Positions 25,790 through 34,960 of a stretch of DNA of 64,000 nucleotides are shown here, piece after piece. Where the stretch lies: assembly GCA_036340235.1 (NCBI GenBank), contig JAYYZE010000011.1:1-64000 (forward strand), read 5' to 3'. The position numbers and the translations under genes are program-made. Each line of letters opens with the position of its first letter. The stretch's first letter is position 1. The notes beneath the pieces were generated by a model. It worked only from the letters and a program-made list of their open reading frames with translations, did not search any database and was not told the DNA's origin. Source of the stretch: GCA-2862585 sp036340235 (GTDB lineage: Bacteria > Bacteroidota > Bacteroidia > Flavobacteriales > UBA7312).

Positions 25790-26932
25790 TTAATACAACA
25801 AATAGGGCGTTCTCAGCTGTTTGAATAGCTCCAAGTCGTTAATCCAAGTTTGGCGTATGTCTTCTTCTGACATACCTTCTTGTAGTTGTGTTCGAAGGGT
25901 ATTGTTGCCTGCTAGCTTGTCAAAAAAGGCGTTAAAAAAGTCCTCTTTCTGGGGGCACTGTTGGTAGGCCTCTATCAAAAATGATAAGTCCAATTGACTG
26001 AGCTTGGGCGTCTGGCTCAAGTCGTAACCGAAGCATTTTTGACCTTCGCGCTTGGGGTACTTGGCACCTTCTCCACTTTTGGGTATAAACGAATAATCGC
26101 TTTGCAGATAGGGCGCTCCATAGTGCTGAAAGGGGTTAGAAGTTCCTCGGCCCACACTAACGTTGGTGCCTTCAAACAAACACAATGAAGGGTATAAATT
26201 AACGGCTTGAGCATTGGGTAAATTGGGCGATGGCTTCACAGGTAGGTCATAAGCCATTTGCTTGTTATATCCAGTCATGGAAATAACTTTCAAGTCACAT
26301 GTTAGATTTCCTTCTAACCATAGTTCACCATTAATCATTTGGGCGTATTCACCAATAGTCATACCATGAACAATGGGTATGGGGTGCATGCCCACAAAGG
26401 ATTGATAGGCTGTGTCTAATACAGGTCCATCGACATAATGTCCATTGGGATTGGGCCTGTCCAAAACGATTAACGTAATTTGGTTTTCTGCGGCAGATTC
26501 CATCACATAATGTAAGGTCGATATGTAGGTGTAAAATCGAGCCCCAACATCTTGAATATCAAATAGCAAGACGTCAATACCTTTAAGTTGTTCCGCCATG
26601 GGCTTTTTATTATTGCCGTACAAGGATATGATTGGCAAATCCGTTCTCTGATCTACGCCATTTTCAATGTGAGCGCCAGCATCGGCTTTTCCTCTAAAAC
26701 CATGCTCTGGACTAAATACTTTCACTACTTTCAAGTTGACCTTGAGTAAGCTATCGACCAAATGGGTGGTCTCAATTAGGGAAGTTTGGTTGCCCACTAC
26801 CCCAATGGTTTTTCCCTCTAACATTGGAAAATACAACTCGGTCCGTTGGGCACCTAATCTAAGGGAATCTTTTGCGCAAGACCACTGCAAAAAACAGAGA
26901 ACGAAAAGAATTATTTGATTAATTTTAAGCAC
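25790..26932 (-). CDS. namZ: exo-beta-N-acetylmuramidase NamZ family (DUF1343)
   Basis: A 380-residue exported protein of the DUF1343 family, which includes NamZ, releasing terminal MurNAc in peptidoglycan recycling. It has a hydrophobic leader ending LQWSCAK (a loose lipobox, so possibly a lipoprotein). Then come GVVGNQTSLIE, VFSPEHGFRGKADAGAHI, PIISLYGNNKKP, LLFDIQDVGARFYTYISTLHYVM and IVLDRPNPNGHYVDGPVL, all strongly conserved in the family. The start is GTG (26930-26932); no ATG is available. It is divergent from the permease gene with only 6 nt between start codons. Confidence 0.88.
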   Translation of the reverse strand: MLKINQIILFVLCFLQWSCAKDSLRLGAQRTELYFPMLEGKTIGVVGNQTSLIETTHLVDSLLKVNLKVVKVFSPEHGFRGKADAGAHIENGVDQRTDLPIISLYGNNKKPMAEQLKGIDVLLFDIQDVGARFYTYISTLHYVMESAAENQITLIVLDRPNPNGHYVDGPVLDTAYQSFVGMHPIPIVHGMTIGEYAQMINGELWLEGNLTCDLKVISMTGYNKQMAYDLPVKPSPNLPNAQAVNLYPSLCLFEGTNVSVGRGTSNPFQHYGAPYLQSDYSFIPKSGEGAKYPKREGQKCFGYDLSQTPKLSQLDLSFLIEAYQQCPQKEDFFNAFFDKLAGNNTLRTQLQEGMSEEDIRQTWINDLELFKQLRTPYLLY

Positions 26933-26938
26933 TGTTAG

Positions 26939-28156
26939 ATGAATGTATCGCTTTTCATATCACGCCGCCTAATTGGCAAAACGGAGTATCGCTTTTCAAA
27001 ACCCATCATTCGAATTGCCATCACAGCCATCGCACTGAGTGTCTGTATCATGTTATTGTCTCTCTTTATCATAAAGGGGTTTCAAAAAAACATTACCAAC
27101 AAAGTTATAGGTTTCAATGGTCATATTCAAGTCATGCATTACAACCAAGGAAATTCGTTTGAAACAAGTCCCTTGTCGCTGACTGATTCCATTCGCACAT
27201 CCTTGGAATCTGTTCCAGGGATAACCCACTTTCAAGTGTACGCCACTAAAGCAGCTATCATAAAAACCGACAATGATATTCACGGTGTTTTGTTTAAAGG
27301 GTTGAGTCACGACATGGATTCCACTTTCTTGTCAGAACACCTTGTTGATGGTCATATTCCAGTATTTTCAGCCCATGATAAATCCAATAAAGTGGTCATT
27401 TCTAAACGCATTTCCGATAAATTGGCGCTGACTACTGGCCAAAAAATCCACCTTTATTTTGTTCAAACTCCCATGCGTGTTAGGAGTTTAGAAATTAGTG
27501 GCATATACCATACTGGCGTAGCAGAGTACGACGAGGTATTGGTATTGGGCGACATTGGACATATTCAAAAACTTAACGACTGGCAAAATAATCAGGTTGG
27601 TGGGCTTGAAGTGTTATTACACTCTTTTGACCATCTAGAAAAAATGCAAATAAATATCGGCTCGGTTCTACCCTACTATCTTAATGCTGAAACGGTGTTT
27701 GACAAAAATCCCCAACTATTTGACTGGTTAGAACTTCAAAACATCAACGTTCGAGTTATTCTTATTCTTATGCTGATAGTCGGAGCTATCAACATGGTTA
27801 CGGCTTTGTTTATTTTAATCATGGAAAAGACACCCCTCATAGGAACGCTAAAAGCACTCGGTAGCACCAATTGGACCATCCGAAACATTTTCCTATATCA
27901 TTCTGCCTACCTCATTATCAGAGGGTTGGTATTTGGTAACGGGATGGCCTTTCTTTTGGCCATAGTGCAGCATACCTTTAAACTCATAAAATTAAACCCC
28001 GAGACCTATTATATGTCATTTATTCCTATTAATTTTGACTGGCTTGGTTGGATGGGTATCAATGTAGGCACCTTGGTAATCTGCTCATTGGTTCTTGTCA
28101 TTCCTTCATTTATAATTAGTAAGATAAAACCCGTCAACGCAATTCGTTTTGAATAA
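26939..28156 (+). CDS. LolC/LolE-like ABC transporter permease (FtsX family)
   Basis: A 405-residue inner-membrane protein with the MacB/LolC topology: one N-terminal span (about residues 24-46), a large periplasmic domain, then three C-terminal spans (about 275-300, 320-345 and 370-395). The start MNVSLFISRRLIGKTEYRFSKP and the block GTLKALGSTNWTIRNIFLYHS are typical of lipoprotein-releasing permeases. The C-terminal SKIKPVNAIRFE is conserved in Bacteroidota members. No ATPase gene is adjacent, so the partner is encoded elsewhere. A cysteine synthase-like gene follows after 6 nt. Confidence 0.88.
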   Translation: MNVSLFISRRLIGKTEYRFSKPIIRIAITAIALSVCIMLLSLFIIKGFQKNITNKVIGFNGHIQVMHYNQGNSFETSPLSLTDSIRTSLESVPGITHFQVYATKAAIIKTDNDIHGVLFKGLSHDMDSTFLSEHLVDGHIPVFSAHDKSNKVVISKRISDKLALTTGQKIHLYFVQTPMRVRSLEISGIYHTGVAEYDEVLVLGDIGHIQKLNDWQNNQVGGLEVLLHSFDHLEKMQINIGSVLPYYLNAETVFDKNPQLFDWLELQNINVRVILILMLIVGAINMVTALFILIMEKTPLIGTLKALGSTNWTIRNIFLYHSAYLIIRGLVFGNGMAFLLAIVQHTFKLIKLNPETYYMSFIPINFDWLGWMGINVGTLVICSLVLVIPSFIISKIKPVNAIRFE

Positions 28157-28162
28157 AATACT

Positions 28163-29137
28163 ATGAACTACTACAATCACATTATCGATACCATAGGCAA
28201 TACCCCATTAGTAAAATTAAATAAAGTAGTTGATACCGAAGCCCTCGTTTTGGCAAAGGTAGAAAGCTTCAACCCAGGTCATTCTACCAAAGACAGAATG
28301 GCTCTGAGAATGATTGAAGATGCCGAAAAAGCAGGACTGCTAACAGAAGGAGGTACCGTCATAGAAGGTACGTCTGGAAATACCGGAATGGGCTTGGCAT
28401 TGGCATGTATCCAAAAAGGATACCGCCTTATCTGCACTATTTCCGACAAGCAATCCAAAGAAAAAATGGATATACTAAAAGCCATGGGGGCAGAAATATA
28501 CGTTTGCCCTACCAATGTGGCTCCAGATCACCCTGAATCGTACTATTCCGTGGCCAAACGCCTAAACCAAGAAATCCCCAATTCATTTTACCCAAACCAG
28601 TACGACAACCTGTCTAACCGACTGGCACATTACGAATCCACTGGTCCAGAAATTTGGAAACAAACCAAAGGAAAAATCACGCATTTTATTGTAGGTGTGG
28701 GCACGGGAGGCACCATTTCGGGAATTGGTAAGTTTTTGAAAGAAAAGAACCCAAATATTAAAATATGGGGCGTCGATTCTTATGGTTCGGTATTCAAAAA
28801 ATACCACGAAACGGGAATCTTCGACGAAAGCGAAATTTATTCCTATATCACCGAGGGTATTGGAGAAGACATTATACCAAAAAATGTGGATTTCGATTTG
28901 ATTGACCACTTTGAAAAAGTCACCGATAAGGACGGTGCCATCTTTGCACGTCGCTTAGCTAAAGAAGAAGGTATTTTTGCTGGTTACTCATGTGGTAGTG
29001 CCGTTGCTGGACTAAATCAACTAAAAGATGAGTTGAAAAAGGACGACGTAGTAGTGGTATTGCTGCACGACCATGGTAGTAGATACGTCGCCAAAGTGTT
29101 TAATGACGACTGGATGAAAGAAAATGGATTTATTTAA
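28163..29137 (+). CDS. PLP-dependent cysteine synthase / cystathionine beta-synthase family protein
   Basis: A 324-residue fold-type II PLP enzyme that adds sulphide or homocysteine to an activated serine. The PLP lysine lies in FNPGHSTKDRMALRM, and the substrate loop is EGTSGNTGMGLALAC. The phosphate-binding glycines are in GVGTGGTISGIGKFLKE, and GYSCGSAVAGL is the C-terminal serine block. The N terminus NHIIDTIGNTPLVKLN is diagnostic. Length suits CysK/CysM or a CBS catalytic core lacking CBS domains; I cannot choose between them. It is co-directional with the permease. Confidence 0.9.
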   Translation: MNYYNHIIDTIGNTPLVKLNKVVDTEALVLAKVESFNPGHSTKDRMALRMIEDAEKAGLLTEGGTVIEGTSGNTGMGLALACIQKGYRLICTISDKQSKEKMDILKAMGAEIYVCPTNVAPDHPESYYSVAKRLNQEIPNSFYPNQYDNLSNRLAHYESTGPEIWKQTKGKITHFIVGVGTGGTISGIGKFLKEKNPNIKIWGVDSYGSVFKKYHETGIFDESEIYSYITEGIGEDIIPKNVDFDLIDHFEKVTDKDGAIFARRLAKEEGIFAGYSCGSAVAGLNQLKDELKKDDVVVVLLHDHGSRYVAKVFNDDWMKENGFI

Positions 29138-29195
29138 TCTTTAAAAGCCACGTTGACCAATTTAATGGCTATCTTTACGTTCGAACTCTCAACAT

Positions 29196-30284
29196 ATGAA
29201 AGCAGCAAAATTTAACAATAGCCATTCGAAAGAATTTCTACTCGATTTAAGACAAGCCATCGACGACTACTTTAAAAATCACCAAAAAAATCGATTTGGA
29301 AACGTTAACATGGTGCTTAAAACCGTCTTTATGTTTGCTATCTACTTCATTCCTTATTTTTTAATCGTATCCAACCTCATTAGTCACTCCTTTTTGTATT
29401 GGTTGATGTGGGTGATAATGGGCGTAGGAACTGCGGGAATTGGCTTGTCTGTGATGCACGATGCTAATCATGGGGCTTATTCAAAAAATAAAGTAGTTAA
29501 TCGCCTTTTGGGACTTTCTTTGAACCTATTAGGAGGAAGTGCTAAAAACTGGAAAATACAACACAACAGACTTCATCATACCTATACCAACGTTCACGAG
29601 ATGGATCCCGATATAAATCCCGTAGGTCTTTTGCGCTTTTCGCCAAAAGCCCAACTCAAGAAAATTCACAAGTATCAATATATATACGCATGGCTGCTCT
29701 ATGGCTTGATGACCTTTTCGTGGGCAACCAGCAAAGAATTCAAACAATTGAAAGACTTTTTGAACGAAAAAATCATAAACAAAAAAGAATACAAATCGCT
29801 GATGACTGAGATGGTGATTTGGAAAGTGATTTATTACGCTTATCTATTTGTCATTCCATACTTTATTGGGGATGTTTCTTTTGGCTTTTGGTTGGTTTGC
29901 TTCATGTCCATGCACTTTGTAGCGGGCCTAATCTTGGCGACTATTTTTCAAACGGCTCACGTGATGCCCGACTGTGAGTTTCCTGTTGTTGAGAATGGAA
30001 CGATAGAAAACAATTGGGCCATTCATCAGCTAGAAACAACCTCTAACTACGCCCCAAAAAGCAAATTCTTTTCCTGGTTTGTAGGAGGACTTAACTTCCA
30101 AATTGAGCACCACCTGTTTCCAAACATATGTCATGTGCACTATAAAGACATTTCGGCTATTGTTAGGCATAAAAGCCAAGAGCATGGCTTACCCTATTAC
30201 ACATACAAGACCTACTTTCAGGCCATTACAGAACATACTAAGATGTTGAAAAAATTAGGTAAGACCCAAGGGGTCGCAGTCTAA
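29196..30284 (+). CDS. membrane fatty acid desaturase
   Basis: A 362-residue integral membrane di-iron desaturase that introduces a double bond into acyl chains of membrane lipids. The three histidine boxes are HDANHG (residues 88-93), HNRLHHTYT (from 123) and FQIEHHLFPN near 305, the last with Gln before Ile-Glu-His-His as in front-end desaturases. Hydrophobic pairs lie near 40-85 and 205-250. A near-consensus TATCTTTA box lies at 29170-29177, 18 nt before the ATG. Regiospecificity is unknown. Confidence 0.92.
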   Translation: MKAAKFNNSHSKEFLLDLRQAIDDYFKNHQKNRFGNVNMVLKTVFMFAIYFIPYFLIVSNLISHSFLYWLMWVIMGVGTAGIGLSVMHDANHGAYSKNKVVNRLLGLSLNLLGGSAKNWKIQHNRLHHTYTNVHEMDPDINPVGLLRFSPKAQLKKIHKYQYIYAWLLYGLMTFSWATSKEFKQLKDFLNEKIINKKEYKSLMTEMVIWKVIYYAYLFVIPYFIGDVSFGFWLVCFMSMHFVAGLILATIFQTAHVMPDCEFPVVENGTIENNWAIHQLETTSNYAPKSKFFSWFVGGLNFQIEHHLFPNICHVHYKDISAIVRHKSQEHGLPYYTYKTYFQAITEHTKMLKKLGKTQGVAV

Positions 30285-30300
30285 TAATTAAGTAAATCAC

Positions 30301-30621
30301 TTATGCCTCAGCAGTAGGCCCACTAAATGTCAATGGAATATTAGTAGGGGCGTCCATGTTTTTGATTTCTCCATGTTGAGATTCAAACTTGGAAATATTG
30401 TCCGATAATGCCTTGAGTAGACGTTTAGCATGCTGAGGTGTTAGTAACACCCTAGATTTTACTTTTGCTTTTGGAACACCAGGCATAATCTTGATGAAAT
30501 CCAGGACAAACTCTGAAGGTGAATGATTAATTATTGCTAAATTACTATACGTTCCTTCAGCAATTTCCTCGGTTAATTCAATATTTAAACCTTTCTTTTC
30601 TTCAGCCATATCATTAGTCAT
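30301..30621 (-). CDS. DUF3467 domain protein, distal gene of the rpoBC operon
   Basis: A 106-residue protein that starts MTNDMAEEKKGLNIELTEE; the second Met is an alternative start. Core blocks GTYSNLAIINHSPSEFVLDF, MPGVPKAKVKSRVLLTPQHAKRLL and ALSDNISKFE match DUF3467, which is regularly found after rpoC in Bacteroidota. Its function is unknown. The first ATG overlaps the rpoC stop as TAATG, so it is translationally coupled to RNA polymerase beta-prime. Confidence 0.9.
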   Translation of the reverse strand: MTNDMAEEKKGLNIELTEEIAEGTYSNLAIINHSPSEFVLDFIKIMPGVPKAKVKSRVLLTPQHAKRLLKALSDNISKFESQHGEIKNMDAPTNIPLTFSGPTAEA

Positions 30622-33600
30622 TAATTGATTTCTTGGATTTCATCGTCTTGCTCCTTAATGGCCATTAGCTCATTGTACTCGTCATTAGAACCAACAATGA
30701 TATCATCGAACTTGCGAAGACCTGTACCAGCTGGAATCTTGTGTCCTACAATAACATTTTCTTTCAATCCTTCTAAACCATCGCGCTTACCACTAATAGC
30801 AGCTGCGTTAAGAACTTTGGTCGTTTCTTGGAATGAAGCTGCAGACACCCAACTATTGGTTTGAAGGGCGGCACGTGTAATTCCTTGAATTTTTTGCTCA
30901 CTGGTAGCTGGCACAATTTCTCTTACCTCTACCGTTTTTAAGTCCTTACGTCTCAATCTTGAATTTTCTTCTCTAAGCTTTCGTGCTGAAATGATTTGTC
31001 CTGGTTTTAAAATTTGAGAATCGCCTGGATTTTCAATAACCTTCATTCCGAATACACGATCATTTTCTTCTAAAAACTCTAACTTGGTGACTACCTGGCC
31101 ATCCAAGAATCGGGTGTCACCAGCATCGACAATTGACATTTTACGCATCATTTGTCTTACTACTACCTCGAAATGCTTATCGTTAATTTTCATCCCTTGT
31201 AGTCTGTAGACCTCTTGTATTTCATTAACAATGTATTCTTGCACAGCGGTTGGTCCTTTGATACGTAAAATATCAGATGGTGTTATGGCACCATCACAAA
31301 GAGGCATTCCAGATTTTACAAAATCATTTTCTTGGACAAGTAAATGCTTAGATAATGGAATTAGGTATTTGGAAACTTGACCTGTTTTAGATGTTATAAT
31401 GACTTCTTTATTTCCTCTTTTAATTTTGGGTCCAAAAGATACAATTCCATCAATTTCTGTAACGATGGCTGGATTAGATGGGTCACGCGCCTCGAATAAC
31501 TCAGTTACCCTAGGCAGTCCACCAGTAATATCACCTAAAGAAGATCCTAATCTTGGAATTTTAGCAATAACCTGACCAGCTTTGATTTTCTGATTATCGT
31601 CAACTGTCAAATGAGCTTTTACAGGGATGCTATAGTTACGTGTTTCTGACGCTTTCTTGTTGACAATAGAAATGGACGGATTCAACGTTTTATCCTTTCG
31701 CTCGATCATTACTTTTTCTTCAAATCCAGTCTGTTCATCAGACTCAACTCTAAAGGACATACCTTCAATAATATCGTTGAAAGCAACGGTACCATTGAAT
31801 TCAGAAACTATTACTGCATTATATGGGTCCCAGTCACAAATTTTAGTGCCTTTTTTGACCTTCTTAGCCGATTCTACATAAAGAGTTGATCCGTAAGGAA
31901 TGTTATTGGTAGAAAGAACTATGCCTAACTTATCATCAATAATTCGTATTTCTGAAGTTCGACTTATTACCATTTGGATATCTTCACCTTCTTCGTTTTT
32001 GGTTTTGATAGTTTTTAAATCATCAATCTCTACTTTTCCATCAAACTTAGTAACTATGCTCGATTCTGAGGCAATTTTTGATGCCGTTCCTCCAAAGTGG
32101 AAGGTTCTTAAGGTCAGCTGAGTACCTGGCTCACCAATGGACTGTGCAGCCACTACACCTACAGTATCCCCTGAAACAGCCATTTTTCCTGTCGATAGGT
32201 TTCTGCCATAACACTTGGCGCACACCCCTTTTTTGGCTTCGCAGGTAAGTACTGAACGTACTTCAACAGATTCAATATTATTTTCTTCAATTTGTTTGGC
32301 GATAAGTTCATTGATCATGTCATCGGCAGCAACAATTAGGTTACCATCGTCAGAATAAATGTCATGTAATGATACTCTACCAACAATTCTGTCTTTGAGT
32401 GGCTCAACGATTTCATCATTTTTCTTGTAGGCGGATATTTCTAATCCTCTTAGAGTACCACAATCTTCTATTTTGACAACTACATCCTGTGATGCATCTA
32501 CCAATCGTCTTGTGAGATAACCTGCGTCGGCGGTCTTAAGAGCGGTATCGGCCAATCCTTTTCGAGCACCGTGTGTTGAGATGAAGTACTCAAGAATAGA
32601 AAGGCCTTCCTTGAAATTAGCGATAATAGGGTTTTCAATGATAGCTGCTCCGCTTTTATCTCCCGATTTTTGCGGTTTAGCCATAAGACCTCTCATACCA
32701 CCAAGCTGCTTAATCTGCTCTTTGGAACCTCTTGCTCCTGAGTCAAGCATCATGTAAACAGAGTTAAATCCTTCTTTATCTGAACTCAACTGATTCATTA
32801 CTTTTTCGGTAAGATGTGCGTTGGTGTTTGACCAAATATCAATGACTTGATTATAACGCTCGTTGTTGGTAATGAATCCCATATTGTAGTTGGAAGTGAC
32901 CTCATCTACCTGACTGTAAGCATCTGTGATCATAGTATCTTTTTCGTTAGGAATGATTACATCGCCTAAGTTGAATGAAAGACCACCTTTGAATGCAAAA
33001 TGATAGCCAATTTCTTTAATGGCATCCAAAAACTGCGTTGTACGAGCAATTCCAGCATGTGTCAGAACATCACCAATCACGTCTCTTAGGGCTTTTTTGG
33101 TCAATAACTGATCAACAAATCCCATCGTTTCTGGTACGTGCTCATTGAACAAAACTCTTCCAACAGAAGTTTCAATTAGCTTGTTTACCAATTGTTTGTT
33201 CTCTTCAACATTAGCTTTTACTTTAATGATGGTATGTAAATCAACGATTCCTTCATTGAAAGCAATTTTTACTTCATCTTGTGAGAAGAACGTTAATCCC
33301 TCGCCTTTGGCACCTTTGAGTGGCTTGGTCATGTAATATAAACCAAGTACCATATCCTGAGAAGGCACCGTAACAGGTGCTCCATTGGCAGGGTTTAGTA
33401 TGTTGTGAGAGGCCAACATTAGTAATTGAGCTTCCAAAACAGCAGCTTCGCCCAAGGGTAAATGAACAGCCATTTGGTCACCATCAAAATCGGCGTTAAA
33501 TGCCGTACATACTAATGGGTGAAGTCTAATAGCTTTTCCTTCAATCATTACTGGCTGGAAGGCCTGAATACCTAATCGGTGTAAGGTCGGTGCTCGGTTA

Positions 33601-34922
33601 AGAAGTACTGGATGGCCTTTCATTACATTTTCAAGAATATCCCAAACAACGGGTTCGCGTTTGTCAATAATCTTCTTTGCAGATTTGACCGTTTTGACAA
33701 TACCTCTGTCAATCATTTTTCTTATGATAAACGGCTTAAATAATTCTGCAGCCATATTTTTTGGAAGTCCGCACTCGTGCATTTTTAACTCTGGACCAAC
33801 TACAATAACAGATCGTGCAGAGTAGTCAACTCTTTTACCCAAAAGATTTTGACGGAACCTTCCTTGCTTTCCTTTTAAGCTATCTGAAAGAGATTTAAGA
33901 GCTCTATTGGATTCTGTTTTCACAGCGCTTGACTTTCTTGAATTATCAAACAATGAATCTACAGATTCCTGCAACATTCGTTTTTCGTTTCTTAATATAA
34001 CCTCAGGTGCTTTAATTTCTATAAGACGCTTAAGTCTGTTATTTCTGATGATAACTCTTCTGTATAGATCGTTTAAATCAGAAGTAGCAAAACGTCCACC
34101 ATCTAATGGGACAAGTGGCCTTAATTCTGGTGGAATGACAGGAATAACCTTGATAATCATCCACTCCGGCTTGTTTTCTATTCTTGAGTTGGCGTCTCTG
34201 AAAGACTCTATTACTTGAAGGCGTTTTAGAGCTTCTGTTTTTCGTTGCTGCGAGGTTTCTGTATTAGCTTTATGTCTCAAATCAAAGGATAGTTGATCCA
34301 AGTCTAGTCTGCTCAATAATTCTATTAATGCTTCAGCACCCATTTTTGCGATAAACTTGTTGGGATCCTCATCATCTAGGTATCTGTTTTCGGAAGGTAG
34401 TTGTTCGAGAGCATCAAGGTATTCATCTTCTGTAAGAAAATCCATGTATTGCAAAGGTTCTCCTTCTGCATTTTTAGCTTTTCCAGGCTGAATAACTACG
34501 AAACGTTCGTAGTAAATAATCATGTCTAACTTTTTGCTTGGAAGACCTAAAAGGTATCCTATTTTGTTAGGGTTTGACTTGGAATACCATATGTGTGCAA
34601 CGGGAACAACTAGTTGAATGTGACCAGTGCGTTCTCTTCTCACTTTTTTCTCCGTTACCTCAACGCCACATCGATCACATATTATGCCTCTGTATCGTAT
34701 ACGTTTGTATTTACCACAGTAGCACTCAAAATCTTTAGTAGGCCCAAAAATTCTTTCACAAAATAAACCATCTCTTTCTGGTTTATAAGTTCTGTAATTG
34801 ATAGTTTCAGGTTTGGTTACCTCTCCACTGGATTTGGCCAAAATGTCTTCTGGTGAAGCTAAGCTAATGGTTATGTTATTAAATACTTTGTTTACTTCTT
34901 TTTTATTTTTTCTTAGTGCCAT
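30621..34922 (-). CDS. rpoC: DNA-directed RNA polymerase subunit beta-prime
   Basis: The 1433-residue catalytic subunit. The N-terminal zinc-ribbon cysteines are in FECYCGKYKRIRYRGIICD followed by CGVEVT. The active-site Mg loop is FNADFDGDQMAVHLPL, with LLNRAPTLHRLGIQAF just before it. The second zinc site is CEAKKGVCAKCYGRNL, and the bridge/trigger region includes SIGEPGTQLTLRTFH. Length is normal for Bacteroidota. It is 38 nt downstream of rpoB and coupled to the DUF3467 gene downstream. Confidence 0.99.
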   Translation of the reverse strand: MALRKNKKEVNKVFNNITISLASPEDILAKSSGEVTKPETINYRTYKPERDGLFCERIFGPTKDFECYCGKYKRIRYRGIICDRCGVEVTEKKVRRERTGHIQLVVPVAHIWYSKSNPNKIGYLLGLPSKKLDMIIYYERFVVIQPGKAKNAEGEPLQYMDFLTEDEYLDALEQLPSENRYLDDEDPNKFIAKMGAEALIELLSRLDLDQLSFDLRHKANTETSQQRKTEALKRLQVIESFRDANSRIENKPEWMIIKVIPVIPPELRPLVPLDGGRFATSDLNDLYRRVIIRNNRLKRLIEIKAPEVILRNEKRMLQESVDSLFDNSRKSSAVKTESNRALKSLSDSLKGKQGRFRQNLLGKRVDYSARSVIVVGPELKMHECGLPKNMAAELFKPFIIRKMIDRGIVKTVKSAKKIIDKREPVVWDILENVMKGHPVLLNRAPTLHRLGIQAFQPVMIEGKAIRLHPLVCTAFNADFDGDQMAVHLPLGEAAVLEAQLLMLASHNILNPANGAPVTVPSQDMVLGLYYMTKPLKGAKGEGLTFFSQDEVKIAFNEGIVDLHTIIKVKANVEENKQLVNKLIETSVGRVLFNEHVPETMGFVDQLLTKKALRDVIGDVLTHAGIARTTQFLDAIKEIGYHFAFKGGLSFNLGDVIIPNEKDTMITDAYSQVDEVTSNYNMGFITNNERYNQVIDIWSNTNAHLTEKVMNQLSSDKEGFNSVYMMLDSGARGSKEQIKQLGGMRGLMAKPQKSGDKSGAAIIENPIIANFKEGLSILEYFISTHGARKGLADTALKTADAGYLTRRLVDASQDVVVKIEDCGTLRGLEISAYKKNDEIVEPLKDRIVGRVSLHDIYSDDGNLIVAADDMINELIAKQIEENNIESVEVRSVLTCEAKKGVCAKCYGRNLSTGKMAVSGDTVGVVAAQSIGEPGTQLTLRTFHFGGTASKIASESSIVTKFDGKVEIDDLKTIKTKNEEGEDIQMVISRTSEIRIIDDKLGIVLSTNNIPYGSTLYVESAKKVKKGTKICDWDPYNAVIVSEFNGTVAFNDIIEGMSFRVESDEQTGFEEKVMIERKDKTLNPSISIVNKKASETRNYSIPVKAHLTVDDNQKIKAGQVIAKIPRLGSSLGDITGGLPRVTELFEARDPSNPAIVTEIDGIVSFGPKIKRGNKEVIITSKTGQVSKYLIPLSKHLLVQENDFVKSGMPLCDGAITPSDILRIKGPTAVQEYIVNEIQEVYRLQGMKINDKHFEVVVRQMMRKMSIVDAGDTRFLDGQVVTKLEFLEENDRVFGMKVIENPGDSQILKPGQIISARKLREENSRLRRKDLKTVEVREIVPATSEQKIQGITRAALQTNSWVSAASFQETTKVLNAAAISGKRDGLEGLKENVIVGHKIPAGTGLRKFDDIIVGSNDEYNELMAIKEQDDEIQEIN

Positions 34923-34960
34923 GTACTGTATGTATTAATGTAGAGTAAATAAGAGTTATT

